64,000 nucleotides of DNA. It comes from JAENVU01 sp963765075. Its GTDB lineage: Bacteria > Actinomycetota > Acidimicrobiia > IMCC26256 > JAENVU01. Under the pieces are notes generated by a model that saw only the letters and a program-made list of their open reading frames with translations, did not search any database and had not been told where the DNA came from. Location of the stretch: NCBI GenBank assembly GCA_963765075.1, contig CAVXVA010000008.1:620001-684000 (forward strand), read 5' to 3'. Every line of letters begins with the position of its first letter. Positions within the stretch are counted from its first letter, which is position 1. Positions 51,232 to 61,422 of this stretch are shown here, piece by piece. Made by a program: the position numbers and the translations under genes.

Positions 51232-54200
51232 ATGCCCGAGCCCGCACTCTTCGAATTGCCGCGCCTGCTCGCAGAGGATGCGGCGGTGCTCGCCGTCGCT
51301 TCCGGCCGTGCCGACGTGGTCGCGGTCGCCGAAGCGGCCCGCCCGATCTTCGCGGCGGCGGTGCAACGACTCGCAGGGATCCGACCGGTCCTGGTCGCGG
51401 TCCCGACCGCGGCGGAGGCCGAGCGGATCGCCGGCGACCTCGTTCCGATGCTCGGTGCCGACGCGGTCGAACTGTTCCCGGCGTGGGAGACCTTGCCGTT
51501 CGAACGAGTGTCGCCCGCGTTGGAAACGATGGGGCGTCGTCTGCGAGTGATGTGGCGGCTGCGCGAAGGCGGCGATGCCGCCCCGGCGGTCGTCGTCGCG
51601 CCGGTGCGCGCCCTCGTGCAACGGCTCGGACCTCACGTCGAGGCGATCGAACCGATCCAGCTCCGGGCCGGCGACACGATCGAAAGGGATCAGCTCGTCG
51701 AGCGACTGGTCGGCATGGGGTACCGCCGCGAGTATCAGGTCGAGGGCCGCGGCGAGGTGGCGGTGCGCGGTTCGATCGTCGACGTGTTCCCGGCGACCGC
51801 CGATCACCCGGTTCGCATCGATCAATGGGGCGATGAGGTCGAGCGCGTCTCGGAGTTCGCGGTCACCGATCAGCGCAGCACCCACGACATCGACACCGTG
51901 ACGATCTTCCCGTGTCGAGAACTGTTGCCGACCGACGAGGTTCGGGCTCGGGCCGGCGAGTTGTTGGGGTCCGAGTCGTGGGGTGCCGAGCAATGGGAGC
52001 GCCTCCGCGAAGGGCAGATCTTCGACGGCATGGAATCGTGGTTGCCGTGGCTGACCGGCGACGAGCACCTCCTGCCGGACCTCCTTCCGCCCGGCGCGCG
52101 AGTCCTACTCGTCGAACCCCGTCGCATGCGCGACCGCGCGCAGGATCTCCTCGACGAAGAAGCGTCACTCGCCGAAGTGCTGGCGGGGACCTGGGGTGCA
52201 GTCGACGACGAGTTCCCTCGTCTCTCGCTCCCGTTCGATCGGTTGTTGGCCCGCACCAAGGTTGCGACGACCTCCGTGCTCGCGGCCCCCGACGGTCCCG
52301 ATACCCCGCAGTTGGGGGCGTCGGCGTTCGATCCCGTGGTCGGCGACATCGAGGCGCTCGCCGAGCGGGTGCGGGCGCTGATCCGGGCGGAGCACCGTGT
52401 GGTGCTCGCGGCCGAAGGGGAAGGGTCGGCCCGTCGTCTCGCCGATGTCCTGGCCGGTGAGGGGATCGATGCCCGCATCGACGCGCCGATCCACCCGGGC
52501 GTCGTCACGGTGCTGATCGCGCCGCTCGAACGGGGAGTCATCGTGGCGGGCGCGCACCTCGCGCTCGTGGCCGAAGCCGACCTCACCGGCCGGCGCCGGG
52601 TGCACCGGACGGCGCGTGGTGCGCGCAAGGCCGTCGACTACTACGACGACCTCAAGCCGAGCGACTTCGTCGTCCACCAGGTCCACGGCGTCGGCCGATA
52701 CGAGGGCATGGTGACGCGCGTCGATCGGCGGGGCCGAGCGCGATTACCTCCTCATCGCGTACCGGGGGAGCGACAAGCTCTACGTTCCCACCGATCAGGT
52801 CGGCACCGTGCGGCGCTACACCGGTGGCGATTCGCCGTCGCTCTCGCGCATGGGCGGCGCCGAGTGGTCCAAGACCCGGGCCAAGGTTCGGGCGGCGGTG
52901 CGGGACATCGCCGCGGAGCTCGTGATCCTGTACCGCAAGCGGTTGGCGACGCAGGGGTTCGCGTTCAGTGCCGACACGCCATGGCAGCGCGAACTCGAAG
53001 ACGCCTTCCCCTACGAAGAGACGCCGGACCAACTCCGGGCGATCGAAGAAGTCAAGGGCGATATGGAGGCGGTCCTGCCGATGGATCGGCTCATCTGCGG
53101 TGACGTCGGATTCGGCAAGACCGAAGTGGCCCTGCGCGCGACCTTCAAAGCGGTCCAGGACGGCAAGCAGGTCGCGATTCTCGGACCGACCACCCTGCTC
53201 GCCAACCAGCACGGCCAGACCTTCCGCGAACGGTTCGCCGGCTATCCGATTCGGGTCGAGGTGCTGTCGCGATTCCTCACCGTTGCCGAACAGAACGCGG
53301 TGGTCAAAGGTTTGAAGTCGGGTGAGGTCGACGTCGTGGTCGGCACGCACCGGCTGTTGTCCCAGGACATCGAGTTCAAGGATCTCGGCCTGCTCGTGAT
53401 CGACGAGGAGCAACGCTTCGGGGTGCAGCACAAGGAACGCATCAAACATCTCCGCGCCCACGTCGACGTCCTCACGTTGACCGCGACCCCGATTCCGCGC
53501 ACGTTGGAGATGAGTCTCACCGGGATCCGCGACCTCTCGCTGGTCCAAACTCCGCCCGAGGCGCGCCAACCGATCCTCACCTACGTGGGGGAGTACGACG
53601 ATCGCGCGGTCAGCGAGGCGATCCGCCGCGAACTGCTGCGTGAGGGTCAGGTCTTCTACGTCCACAACCGCGTGCAGGACATCGAGCATGCCGCCGAACA
53701 CGTGCGGCGGTTGGTGCCGGAGGCCCGGATCGGCATTGCTCACGGCCAGATGGACGAAGGCCTGCTCGAGCGGGTCGTGCTCGACTTCGCCGATCGGGAG
53801 TACGACGTGCTGGTGTGCACGACGATCATCGAGAGCGGGCTCGACATGCCGACGGTGAACACGTTGGTCGTGGACCGCGCCGACCTCCTCGGTCTCGCGC
53901 AGCTGTATCAGCTGCGGGGCCGGGTCGGTCGCCGCGGCTCGCGTGCGTACGCCTACCTGTTGCATCCGCCGGATCGGGCGCTGTCGGAAGAGGCGTACGA
54001 GCGACTCAAGGCGATCGGCGAGTTCACCGACCTGGGGTCCGGGTTCAAGCTCGCCATGCGCGACCTCGAAATTCGCGGCGCGGGCAACCTGTTGGGCGGT
54101 GCCCAGAGCGGGCACATCGCGGCGGTTGGTTTCGACCTCTACTGCGAGCTCGTGACCGAGGCCGTGAGCGAGCTGAAGGGCGAGACGCCGGAAGAGCCGT

Positions 54201-54646
54201 TCGAGGTCGTGCTCGACCTGCCCGTCGACGCACATCTGCCGCGCGAGTACGTCAGCCGGGACGACGTGCGGATGGAGGCCTACCGGCGACTGGCCGCGGT
54301 CGTCTCCCCGGGCGACGTCGACGACATCCGCACCGAGTGGCTCGACCGCTACGGACCGATCCCGGCGGCGGCCGAAGCGTTGCTCGGAGCGGCGCGAGTG
54401 CGGGCCGAGTGTGTGCGGGCGGGTGCGACGAGCGTGTCGGTGCAGAAGGGGATCGCCCGGATCGAGGGCTTGGAGCTTCTCGAGAGTCGCAAAGTCCGCA
54501 TGAATCGGCTCTACCCCAAGTCGGTGATCAAAGACAGTGGTGAACTCGTGATCCCGCTCGGCGCCTCCGCCGACCAGGTCGCGGATGCCGTCGTGGAACT
54601 GCTGACCCAGCTGGTTCCTGAACCCGAGCCCAGCTCGGCCGGCTGA
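51232..54646 (+). CDS. mfd: Transcription-repair coupling factor Mfd, one +1 shift
   Basis: Mfd removes stalled RNA polymerase and recruits UvrA. The frame from ATG 51232 shows the UvrB-like N-terminal modules (ELFPAWETLPFERVSP, YRREYQVEGRGEVAVRGSIV) and the RNAP-interacting CarD-like domain (PSDFVVHQVHGVGRYEGMV). An extra base near 52720 then shifts the frame. In the +1 frame IGGAERDYLLIAYRGSDK continues into the translocase with ICGDVGFGKTEVALRATF, VIDEEQRFGVQHKE, LTATPIPRTLEMS, the TRG region and YQLRGRVGRRG. The corrected protein has 1137 residues, normal for Mfd. Confidence 0.88.
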
Positions 54647-54691
54647 CCTGTCGGAACTGGACGCATGCCCACCGGTAGGCTGGCGCACTTC

Positions 54692-55726
54692 ATGAAACGA
54701 ACCCTTTCCCTCCTCCTGCTTGGCGCGCTCGCGATTCTGCCCGCCTGCTCCTCCACCCCCGGCGTCGCCGCCACGATCGACGGTCGCGACATCGCAACGA
54801 AGGAGTTGACCAACGACGTCTCCGACTTCGCGAAGTCGGAGGCGTTCCGCAGCGCGTTGGCGCAACAGGGCGTCACGTTGACGAAGAACGGCTCGATTCC
54901 GAAGAGCTTCTCCGCCCAGTGGTTGGTCTCGCTGATCCAGAACGAGGCGGTGGCGATCGTCGCCAAGCAGCGCGGTATCAGTGCGACCGCCCAGGAAGAA
55001 GCGGCCGCTCGGAGTCAGTTCGGGTCCAGTCAGCAGAGCGGGACGGCGTTCAAACAACTGCCCAAGCGTTTGCAGGATCGATTGGTCCGGGCCGCCGCCT
55101 TGCAGAGCGCCCTGCGCGCCTCGATGAAACAAGGGTCGCCGTTCACGACGCTGTCGGCCGACTGCGCGAGTAACCGCCTGATCGGACACATCCTCGTCGA
55201 CACTCCGGAGAAGGCCCAGCAGGTGATCGATCAGATCAAGAAGGGTTCCAACTTCGCGGACGTGTCGAACCAGGTGTCGTCGGACACGGGCGCCAAGGCC
55301 CAGGCCGGCCTGCTGATGTGTGAGGGCTCCTCGCAGTGGAATCAGCTGGACGAGACCTTCCGGGCGGGCGCCGAAGCCACACCGACCGGCGAACTCTCCC
55401 AGCCCATCAAGACCCAGTTCGGGTATCACGTCATCGAAGCGCTCCCGCTGACCGAGGAGAACGCGGCACCGTTGCTGCCGTCGGTCCAGACGCCCGATCC
55501 ACTCGAGCCGGTCATCGAGAAGTTCCTGACCAAGGCCAAGATCTACGTCAATCCGTTGTACGGCAAGCTTCGGCGCCAGGGTGGCCAGTTCACGATCGAC
55601 CCGCCCGCTCCGAAGTCCGTGAAGAGTCGGCCGGCCGACACCACCTCGACCTCGGCCCCGAGCGCTCCACCGGCAGCGGGCACCACCCCGGAGAATGCCG
55701 GATCGGGTAGCACGTCGACCCCGTGA
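54692..55726 (+). CDS. PpiC-type peptidyl-prolyl isomerase lipoprotein (SurA/PrsA-like)
   Basis: This 344-residue lipoprotein (lipobox ILPAC, following a Leu-rich core) has an SurA-N-like helical region (DIATKELTNDVSDFAKSEAF) and one parvulin domain with IGHILVDTPEKAQQVIDQI, FADVSNQVSSD and GYHVIEALPL. It should assist folding of exported proteins on the outer face of the membrane. The Pro/Ser/Thr-rich tail may span the wall. ATG 54692 is preferred over ATG 54665 because the signal peptide follows directly. A TAGGCT lies 10 bases upstream. Confidence 0.85.
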   Translation: MKRTLSLLLLGALAILPACSSTPGVAATIDGRDIATKELTNDVSDFAKSEAFRSALAQQGVTLTKNGSIPKSFSAQWLVSLIQNEAVAIVAKQRGISATAQEEAAARSQFGSSQQSGTAFKQLPKRLQDRLVRAAALQSALRASMKQGSPFTTLSADCASNRLIGHILVDTPEKAQQVIDQIKKGSNFADVSNQVSSDTGAKAQAGLLMCEGSSQWNQLDETFRAGAEATPTGELSQPIKTQFGYHVIEALPLTEENAAPLLPSVQTPDPLEPVIEKFLTKAKIYVNPLYGKLRRQGGQFTIDPPAPKSVKSRPADTTSTSAPSAPPAAGTTPENAGSGSTSTP

Positions 55727-57272
55727 GTCGCCGCGGATCGTCGTCGTCGGTCTCGGACCGGCGGGGCTCGATCTGCTCCTCCCGGCGGCGCGCAGCGCGA
55801 TCGAGCGCATCCCGCACCGCTATGCCCGCACCGGTCGCCATCCGGCGGTGCCCGAACTTGGGGCCGAGGGGATCGAGTTCGTCACCTTCGACGGGGCCTA
55901 CAACGCGGCAGCCGAATTCGCGTCGCTCTATCCGGCGATCGTCGCCGACTTGATCGCCGCGGCCCGTGAGCACGGTGAGATCGTCTACGCGGTGCCGGGG
56001 AACCCCGGCGTCGCGGAGGACTCCGTCGCGCTCCTTCGCCGCGCCGCCGGTGCCGACCTCGATGTCTCGGTCATCCCCGGTCTGTCCTTTGTGGATCTCG
56101 TGTGGTCCCGAGTTGGTCGGGACCCGATGGCGGGGGTCCATGTGGTCGACGCTGCCGAGTTCGCGCCGTCGGCCGCCGGGCGTTCGGGCCCGATGCTCAT
56201 CGGGCACTGCATCAACCAGCTGGTGCTGTCGGACTTGAAGGTCGCGTTGCTCGACACGCTCGTCCCCGAGACGCCGGTCATCGTGTTGCAACGGCTGGGT
56301 GCGGCGGACGAACTCGTCACGACCGTTGCGCTCGAAGAACTCGATCGAGTCATCACGCCGGACCACCTCACCTCCGTCTACGTCGATGCGGGTGACGCCG
56401 CGATCGCCGGTGACGTCGCGCGGTTGGTGGAGTTGGCTCGCCGGTTACGCGGGCCGGGTGGGTGCCCATGGGATGCCGAGCAGACCCATCACTCGCTCAC
56501 GCGCTATCTGTTGGAAGAGGCGTACGAGACCGTCGAGGTGCTGGAACTGCTGCCTGACGACGCGCCGGCGGGCGAGGTGGATCTCGATGCCTACGCCCGC
56601 GTCGAGGACGAACTCGGCGATCTCCTGTTCCAGGTGGTGTTTCATTCGATTCTCGCGGCGGAGGCCGGTGCGTTCGACCTCGCGGATGTGGCACGCGGAA
56701 TCCACGCGAAGTTGGTGCGGCGGCATCCGCACGTGTTCGGCGATGTCGAAGCGGCGACCGCCGATGCGGTGCTGGCCAACTGGGAGCAGATCAAGAAGGT
56801 CGAGCGGTCGAGTAGTTCGTTGGTCGACGGGATCAGCCCGGGGCTGCCGTCGTTGTTGTACGCGCACAAGCTGTACCGGAAGGCCGCCAGCGTCGGGCTG
56901 GATCCCGATGTGGATGCCGACGGCTTCGTCCGGATGGCCGACGCCCTGAAGGGGTTGGAGACGGCATCCGGCGCGGGCGAGACCGAGACGGCGTTGGGCG
57001 AACTGCTCGCGGGTGCCGTGGTCGTCGCTCGATCGCGGGGGGTTGATGCCGAGAGCGCGTTGCGCGGCTGGTCGGTCCGGTTCCGGGAGCAGTTCGTGCG
57101 CATGGAACAGCGCGCCGCGGCCGAAGGGCTAGAACTGACCGGCACAACGGGCGAGCGGGCCCGGAGTCTCTGGCGCGAAGATCGAAGGAGAGCACTGATG
57201 GCATTGGTGATCGAGGGCCACTGCGAGAGTCCGGCGCCGCGATCGGCACCCGTCGACGGGTCCGCCCGATGA
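55695..57272 (+). CDS. mazG: MazG nucleotide pyrophosphohydrolase fused to a tetrapyrrole-methylase-like domain
   Basis: The first 240 or so of 525 residues look like a SAM-dependent tetrapyrrole methylase (IVVVGLGPAGLDLLLPAA, VYAVPGNPGVAEDSVALL, VSVIPGLSFVDLV), and the rest is MazG (GPGGCPWDAEQTHHSLTRYL, EEAYE, EDELGDLLFQVVFHS, RHPHVFG). The layout matches YabN-type proteins, which are thought to clean up aberrant NTPs. The only in-frame start is ATG 55695, overlapping the chaperone gene by 32 bases. Confidence 0.9.
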   Translation: MPDRVARRPRESPRIVVVGLGPAGLDLLLPAARSAIERIPHRYARTGRHPAVPELGAEGIEFVTFDGAYNAAAEFASLYPAIVADLIAAAREHGEIVYAVPGNPGVAEDSVALLRRAAGADLDVSVIPGLSFVDLVWSRVGRDPMAGVHVVDAAEFAPSAAGRSGPMLIGHCINQLVLSDLKVALLDTLVPETPVIVLQRLGAADELVTTVALEELDRVITPDHLTSVYVDAGDAAIAGDVARLVELARRLRGPGGCPWDAEQTHHSLTRYLLEEAYETVEVLELLPDDAPAGEVDLDAYARVEDELGDLLFQVVFHSILAAEAGAFDLADVARGIHAKLVRRHPHVFGDVEAATADAVLANWEQIKKVERSSSSLVDGISPGLPSLLYAHKLYRKAASVGLDPDVDADGFVRMADALKGLETASGAGETETALGELLAGAVVVARSRGVDAESALRGWSVRFREQFVRMEQRAAAEGLELTGTTGERARSLWREDRRRALMALVIEGHCESPAPRSAPVDGSAR

Positions 57273-57757
57273 GCGCCTACCGCGAGACGGCCGAGGCGTT
57301 CGCAGCCATGGCCCATCAGATCGTCTGGTGCACGGTGGCCACCGTCGATCCCGACGACCGACCGCGCACACGCGTCCTCCATCCCTACTGGGAGTGGGAA
57401 GGCGATCAGTTGGTCGGCTGGATCGCCACCGGACCGACCCCGTTGAAACGAGCCGCCCTCGCTCGATCGCCGCACGCTTCGGCCACGTACTGGGCGCAGT
57501 CCCACGACACGTGCTCTGCCGATGCGGTCGCGACGTGGCACTTCGACGACGAGACGTGTGAGCGGGTTTGGAACACCTTCGTGAACCTTCCTGCGCCCGT
57601 GGGGTACGACCCGGCGATCATCCCGCCCTGGGCCGATGGTCCGACCTCCCCTGCGTTCGCGGCGCTGCGGCTGGATCCGTACCGGCTGCGGGTGATGCCC
57701 GGCAGCGTCATGCTCGAGGGGCGCGGCGAGCTGCTCCATTGGTCCGAATCGCACTGA
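57269..57757 (+). CDS. Pyridoxamine-5'-phosphate-oxidase-like flavin-binding protein
   Basis: This 162-residue split-barrel protein shows AMAHQIVWCTVATVDPDDRP then RTRVLHPYWEWEG, the strand pattern of the PNPOx-like flavoprotein family, and SPHASATYWAQSH later. It probably binds FMN or F420 and reduces or sequesters a small substrate. It is coupled to mazG by an ATGA overlap. About 115 bases separate it from eno. Confidence 0.75.
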   Translation: MSAYRETAEAFAAMAHQIVWCTVATVDPDDRPRTRVLHPYWEWEGDQLVGWIATGPTPLKRAALARSPHASATYWAQSHDTCSADAVATWHFDDETCERVWNTFVNLPAPVGYDPAIIPPWADGPTSPAFAALRLDPYRLRVMPGSVMLEGRGELLHWSESH

Positions 57758-57872
57758 TACCGGACGGAGAAGCCCCGATCGGGTACTCCCTGCGGGCTAC
57801 TCTCGGCAACACCGACCACACGCGCAACTGGATCGGCCGCGCCGTGGACCGGTGCCCGACCCGAGGGGGACT

Positions 57873-59165
57873 GTGAGCAGCATCATCGACGTCAGCGCCC
57901 GGGAGATCCTCGACTCCCGCGGGAACCCGACCGTGGAGGTCGAAGTCGAGCTCCTCTCCGGGGCCCGCGGCCGGGCGGCCGTCCCCAGTGGTGCGAGCAC
58001 CGGGGCTCACGAAGCTGTGGAGCTCCGCGATGGCGGCGACCGGTACGGCGGCAAAGGTGTTCGCCAGGCCGTCGCGCATGTCGAAGACGAGATCGCGGAG
58101 GCGATCCTCGGGATGGAGGCGCTCGACCAGCGCGACATCGACCGGGTCCTGATCGAATGCGATGGCACGGACGCGAAGAGTCGGCTCGGCGCGAACGCGC
58201 TGCTTGGTACGTCGCTCGCGGTGGCCAAGGCCGGGGCCGACGAATCCGATCTTCCCCTGTATCGATACGTTGGGGGTGCGAACGCGCACGTGCTGCCGTT
58301 GCCGTGCATGAATGTGCTCAACGGTGGCGCCCACGCCAACAGCAACGTCGACCTCCAGGAGTTCATGCTCGCGCCGGTGGGCGCAGCCAGCTTCACCGAG
58401 GCACTGCGGATGGGCACCGAGACCTACCACATCTTGAAGAAGCTCCTCCACGATCGCGGTCTCTCGACCGCCCTGGGTGACGAAGGCGGTTTCGCGCCGA
58501 GTCTGCCGTCGAACGAGGACGCCGTGAAACTGTTACTCGAAGCGATCACCGTCGCGGGCTACGCGCCGGGCGAGGAGATCGCGATCGCCCTCGACGCGGC
58601 GAGCACGGAAGTCTTCGCCGACGGCACCTATACGCTCGCCGGTGAGGGCCGCACCTTCAGCTCGTCGGAGTTCGCCGCCTACCTTGCGGATCTCTGCGAC
58701 CGGTACCCGATCGTCTCGATTGAAGACGGCATGGCCGAAGACGACTGGGACGGCTGGGCCGCGTTGACGAACGCGGTCGGCGACCGGGTCCAGCTCGTCG
58801 GCGACGACTTGTTCGTCACGAACCCGACGCGATTCCAACGGGGGATCGATCTCGGCGTGGCGAACTCGATCCTCATCAAGGTCAACCAGATCGGCACCCT
58901 CTCCGAAACGCTCGATACCGTGGCCCTCGCCGGGCGTCACGCCTACACGGCGATGATGTCGCACCGATCGGGCGAGACCGAAGACGTCACGATCGCCGAT
59001 CTCGCAGTCGCGACGAACTGCGGACAGATCAAGACCGGTGCGCCGGCGCGGAGCGACCGGGTCGCCAAGTACAACCAGTTGTTGCGGATCGAGGAGGGGC
59101 TCGGAGAAGCGGCCGAGTATCTCGGCGGTCGCGCGCTCGCCCCGGGGTCGGGTTCTGCCGCGTGA
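57873..59165 (+). CDS. eno: Enolase
   Basis: This 430-residue enzyme interconverts 2-phosphoglycerate and phosphoenolpyruvate. Signature segments are AREILDSRGNPTVEVEVEL, VPSGASTGAHEAVELRDGG, GGAHANSNVDLQEFMLAP, GDEGGFAPSL, SIEDGMAEDDWDGW and the final SHRSGETEDVTIADLAVA. GTG 57873 follows GAGGGGGA; an in-frame GTG at 57852 is also possible. The eno-ftsB/divIC-DUF501-ppx order is conserved in actinobacteria. Confidence 0.96.
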   Translation: MSSIIDVSAREILDSRGNPTVEVEVELLSGARGRAAVPSGASTGAHEAVELRDGGDRYGGKGVRQAVAHVEDEIAEAILGMEALDQRDIDRVLIECDGTDAKSRLGANALLGTSLAVAKAGADESDLPLYRYVGGANAHVLPLPCMNVLNGGAHANSNVDLQEFMLAPVGAASFTEALRMGTETYHILKKLLHDRGLSTALGDEGGFAPSLPSNEDAVKLLLEAITVAGYAPGEEIAIALDAASTEVFADGTYTLAGEGRTFSSSEFAAYLADLCDRYPIVSIEDGMAEDDWDGWAALTNAVGDRVQLVGDDLFVTNPTRFQRGIDLGVANSILIKVNQIGTLSETLDTVALAGRHAYTAMMSHRSGETEDVTIADLAVATNCGQIKTGAPARSDRVAKYNQLLRIEEGLGEAAEYLGGRALAPGSGSAA

Positions 59166-59521
59166 GCTCCAGTCCGACGCCGCGCTACACGCCGGAGCAG
59201 GTGATCCGCCGGCGGGCGATCATGCTGCGCGCGAGCGTGGCGCTCGTGATCGTGGTCGGCCTGCTGTTCGTCGTCGTGTTCCCCGTTCGCGCGCTGCTGG
59301 ACCAGCGCAGCGCACTCGACCGATCGAACCAGCGACTCACCGAGTTACGCAAGGAGCGGCAACGACTCGAGCGAGACGCGGCCGAGCTGAAGACCGACGC
59401 CGAAGTCGAACGAGTCGCCCGGGAGGATCTGGGCATGGTGCGCCCGGGCGAGCAGGCCTACGCGCCGGTGCCGGGGGGATCGACGACCACGACCTCGTCG
59501 ACCTTGCCGCTCGTTCCCTGA
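59162..59521 (+). CDS. FtsB/DivIC-type septum formation initiator
   Basis: This 119-residue bitopic membrane protein has a short cytoplasmic start, one helix (ASVALVIVVGLLFVVVFPV, about residues 24-42), then a coiled coil (LLDQRSALDRSNQRLTELRK) and the motif EVERVAREDLGMVRPGEQAY typical of FtsB/DivIC. It should join the divisome with FtsL and FtsQ. The GTG overlaps the eno stop by four bases. Confidence 0.88.
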   Translation: MSSSPTPRYTPEQVIRRRAIMLRASVALVIVVGLLFVVVFPVRALLDQRSALDRSNQRLTELRKERQRLERDAAELKTDAEVERVAREDLGMVRPGEQAYAPVPGGSTTTTSSTLPLVP

Positions 59522-59535
59522 ACGCGCGCCGTCGC

Positions 59536-59541
59536 TACGCT
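59536..59541 (+). promoter_or_regulatory. -10 element TACGCT before the DUF501 gene
   Basis: TACGCT ends 7 bases before ATG 59549. This is the third TACGCT seen at this distance from a start in the window. Confidence 0.45.
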
Positions 59542-59548
59542 TGGCCGC

Positions 59549-60010
59549 ATGGCGGACCCGGAGGATGTCGAGCGGGTTCGAACTCGATTGGGCCGGGAAC
59601 CCCTGGCCGAGTTCGAGGTCGTCGTTCGCACCGCGGATGGGCAACCGGTCGTGATCCGCAACGCCGCGTTCCTCTTCGACGGTACCCCGTTGCCCACTCG
59701 CTATTGGCTGATCGATCCCGCACTCAACCGGTCGGTCTCGCGCCTCGAAGCTGCGGGGGGAGTCCGGGCCGCGCAGGCCGAGGTCGGCCTGCCCACCATC
59801 GCGGCGGCCCACGACCGGTATGCCGCCGAACGTGACGCGACGATCCCGATCGACCATTCCGGGCCGCGGCCATCGGGCGGAGTCGGTGGGACCCGCGTCG
59901 GGGTGAAATGCCTGCATGCTCACTACGCCGCGTTCCTGGCCGGGACCGACGACCCGGTGGGACAGTGGGTCGAGGAACAGCTCCGTGTCACCGAAGAGGG
60001 AAGCGAATGA
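59549..60010 (+). CDS. DUF501 domain protein
   Basis: This 153-residue protein is typical of the actinobacterial DUF501 family found between the FtsB/DivIC-like gene and ppx. Seen are VRTRLGREPLAEFEVVVRTA, the segment DGTPLPTRYWLIDPALNRSV, RLEAAGGVRAAQAEVG and GVGGTRVGVKCLHAHYAAFL. The last carries conserved Cys and His residues that could bind metal. Its function is unknown. Its own promoter-like box suggests it can be transcribed apart from the division gene. Confidence 0.9.
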   Translation: MADPEDVERVRTRLGREPLAEFEVVVRTADGQPVVIRNAAFLFDGTPLPTRYWLIDPALNRSVSRLEAAGGVRAAQAEVGLPTIAAAHDRYAAERDATIPIDHSGPRPSGGVGGTRVGVKCLHAHYAAFLAGTDDPVGQWVEEQLRVTEEGSE

Positions 60011-60032
60011 ACCGGGGATCGGGAGCCGAGCG

Positions 60033-60968
60033 ATGAGAGCTGCCGCGATTGACATCGGTACCAACTCGGCGCGGCTGCTCATCGGTGAACTCGACGATCC
60101 GCATGGCGAGATCGTCACCTTGGCCCGGCACATGACGATCACGCGGCTGGGCCAGGGCGTTGACGAATCCCGCCGGCTTGCCCCGGAATCAATCGATCGG
60201 ACGGTGGCCGCACTCCGGGCGTACCGAGCGATCATCGACGAGGTCGGAGGCGTCGACCGGATCCGCGCGACGGCCACCTCGGCCGCGCGTGACGCCGGCA
60301 ACCGGGCCGAATTCTTCGACCCCGCGACCGACGCGCTGGGCGTGACCCCGGAGCTGTTGAGCGGTGCCGAAGAAGCTCGGTTGTCGTTCCTCGGTGCCAC
60401 GACGGGCCTCGCCGCCGTGGCGGCCGGGCCCTACCTCGTCGTCGACATCGGCGGTGGTTCCACCGAGTTCGTGTTCGGCACCACCGAGCCGGAAGCCTTG
60501 GTCTCGGTCGACATCGGGTGCGTTCGCCTCACGGAGGCGTGGTTGCATTCGGACCCGCCCACCGCCGAGGAGCTCAGCCAAGCGGTCCACGTCGTTCGGG
60601 AGCACTTGGCCGATGTGGCGCGCGAGATTCCCGGCGCGGCCCGCGCGGCCACGCTGGTGGGCTTGGCGGGGACCGTGTCGAGCATGGCGATGATCGAACA
60701 GGGCCTGGCCGAATACGACCGGGACCGGGTGCACCACTTTCGGTTGAGTAAGGCCGCCGCCGAGGACTGTTTCCGGACGCTCGCCACCGAGGCCATCGAA
60801 GATCGCCGGCACAACCCTGGCCTCGAACCGGGCCGGGTCGATGTGATCGTCGGCGGTGCGATTGTTCTGGTGTCGATCCTGCGCACGTTTGGCTTCGGTG
60901 AAGTCCTCACGAGCGAGGCGGACATTCTGGATGGTTTGGTGCGGGACCTCGCAATGCGCGCGCGGTAA
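60033..60968 (+). CDS. ppx: Ppx/GppA-family exopolyphosphatase
   Basis: This 311-residue ASKHA-fold phosphatase begins RAAAIDIGTNSARLLIGEL, the family's first phosphate motif, and has VVDIGGGSTEFVFG as the second. LVGLAGTVSSMAMIEQGL and DVIVGGAIVLVSILRTFG follow. It hydrolyses polyphosphate and/or pppGpp. It is the short actinobacterial form without the C-terminal HD domain. The start is ATG 60033 behind GGAG. Confidence 0.9.
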   Translation: MRAAAIDIGTNSARLLIGELDDPHGEIVTLARHMTITRLGQGVDESRRLAPESIDRTVAALRAYRAIIDEVGGVDRIRATATSAARDAGNRAEFFDPATDALGVTPELLSGAEEARLSFLGATTGLAAVAAGPYLVVDIGGGSTEFVFGTTEPEALVSVDIGCVRLTEAWLHSDPPTAEELSQAVHVVREHLADVAREIPGAARAATLVGLAGTVSSMAMIEQGLAEYDRDRVHHFRLSKAAAEDCFRTLATEAIEDRRHNPGLEPGRVDVIVGGAIVLVSILRTFGFGEVLTSEADILDGLVRDLAMRAR

Positions 60969-61006
60969 CCCTCAACCCGGCGCCCGAACGCGTCGTTGTC
61001 TTGGGC

Positions 61007-61372
61007 ATGGAACTCGATGAGTTCGTCGAAATGCTCGGCCGGTTGAACGCCAACGAGATGCAGGCCATTGCCGCGGCGATCGACGCGTCGCATCAGACCG
61101 CCGCCGACGAGATCGAGGCCTGGGAAGACCTGATGCGGATCGACGACGCCCTGCGATCTCGGGGACGTACCCGCGACGGTGCGCGCGCCGCTCATGAGGC
61201 CACCCAGGCCGTGCGCGCGGCCGCCGGCCAGACCGGGGTCGAGATCTCGGCGTCACTCGTGACTCGGGTTGCACGCGAGGCCGCGTTGCTGGCCCGCGCG
61301 CTGGTGGCGGGCGCCGATGAACCTGTGGCCCACCTCGCACGCGAGTTCGCGGTCTCCGACCGTTCCGGCTAG
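61007..61372 (+). CDS. Small helical protein, hypothetical
   Basis: This 121-residue, almost wholly alpha-helical protein (MELDEFVEMLGRLNANEMQA, ADEIEAWEDLMRIDDAL, RVAREAALLARALVAGADE) has no signal peptide, metal motif or membrane segment. ATG 61007 is the best start, with a TTG six bases earlier. I do not recognise it. It lies between ppx and an aminotransferase on the same strand. Confidence 0.55.
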   Translation: MELDEFVEMLGRLNANEMQAIAAAIDASHQTAADEIEAWEDLMRIDDALRSRGRTRDGARAAHEATQAVRAAAGQTGVEISASLVTRVAREAALLARALVAGADEPVAHLAREFAVSDRSG

Positions 61373-61410
61373 AGACGCGGGGCAACACTCGGGTCGAGGT
61401 GCCCGCTCGG

Positions 61411-61416
61411 TACCAT
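61411..61416 (+). promoter_or_regulatory. -10 element TACCAT for a leaderless transcript
   Basis: TACCAT ends 6 bases before ATG 61423, matching the leaderless pattern at other genes here. Confidence 0.4.
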
Positions 61417-61422
61417 GCGCGC

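Noticed and set aside
52652..55810. A very long open frame (over 1000 codons) on the minus strand opposite mfd and the PpiC lipoprotein gene
   Set aside because: It mirrors the sense codons of strongly conserved genes; its product is Arg/Gly/Asp-rich without domain motifs. Such antisense frames are common in high-G+C DNA.
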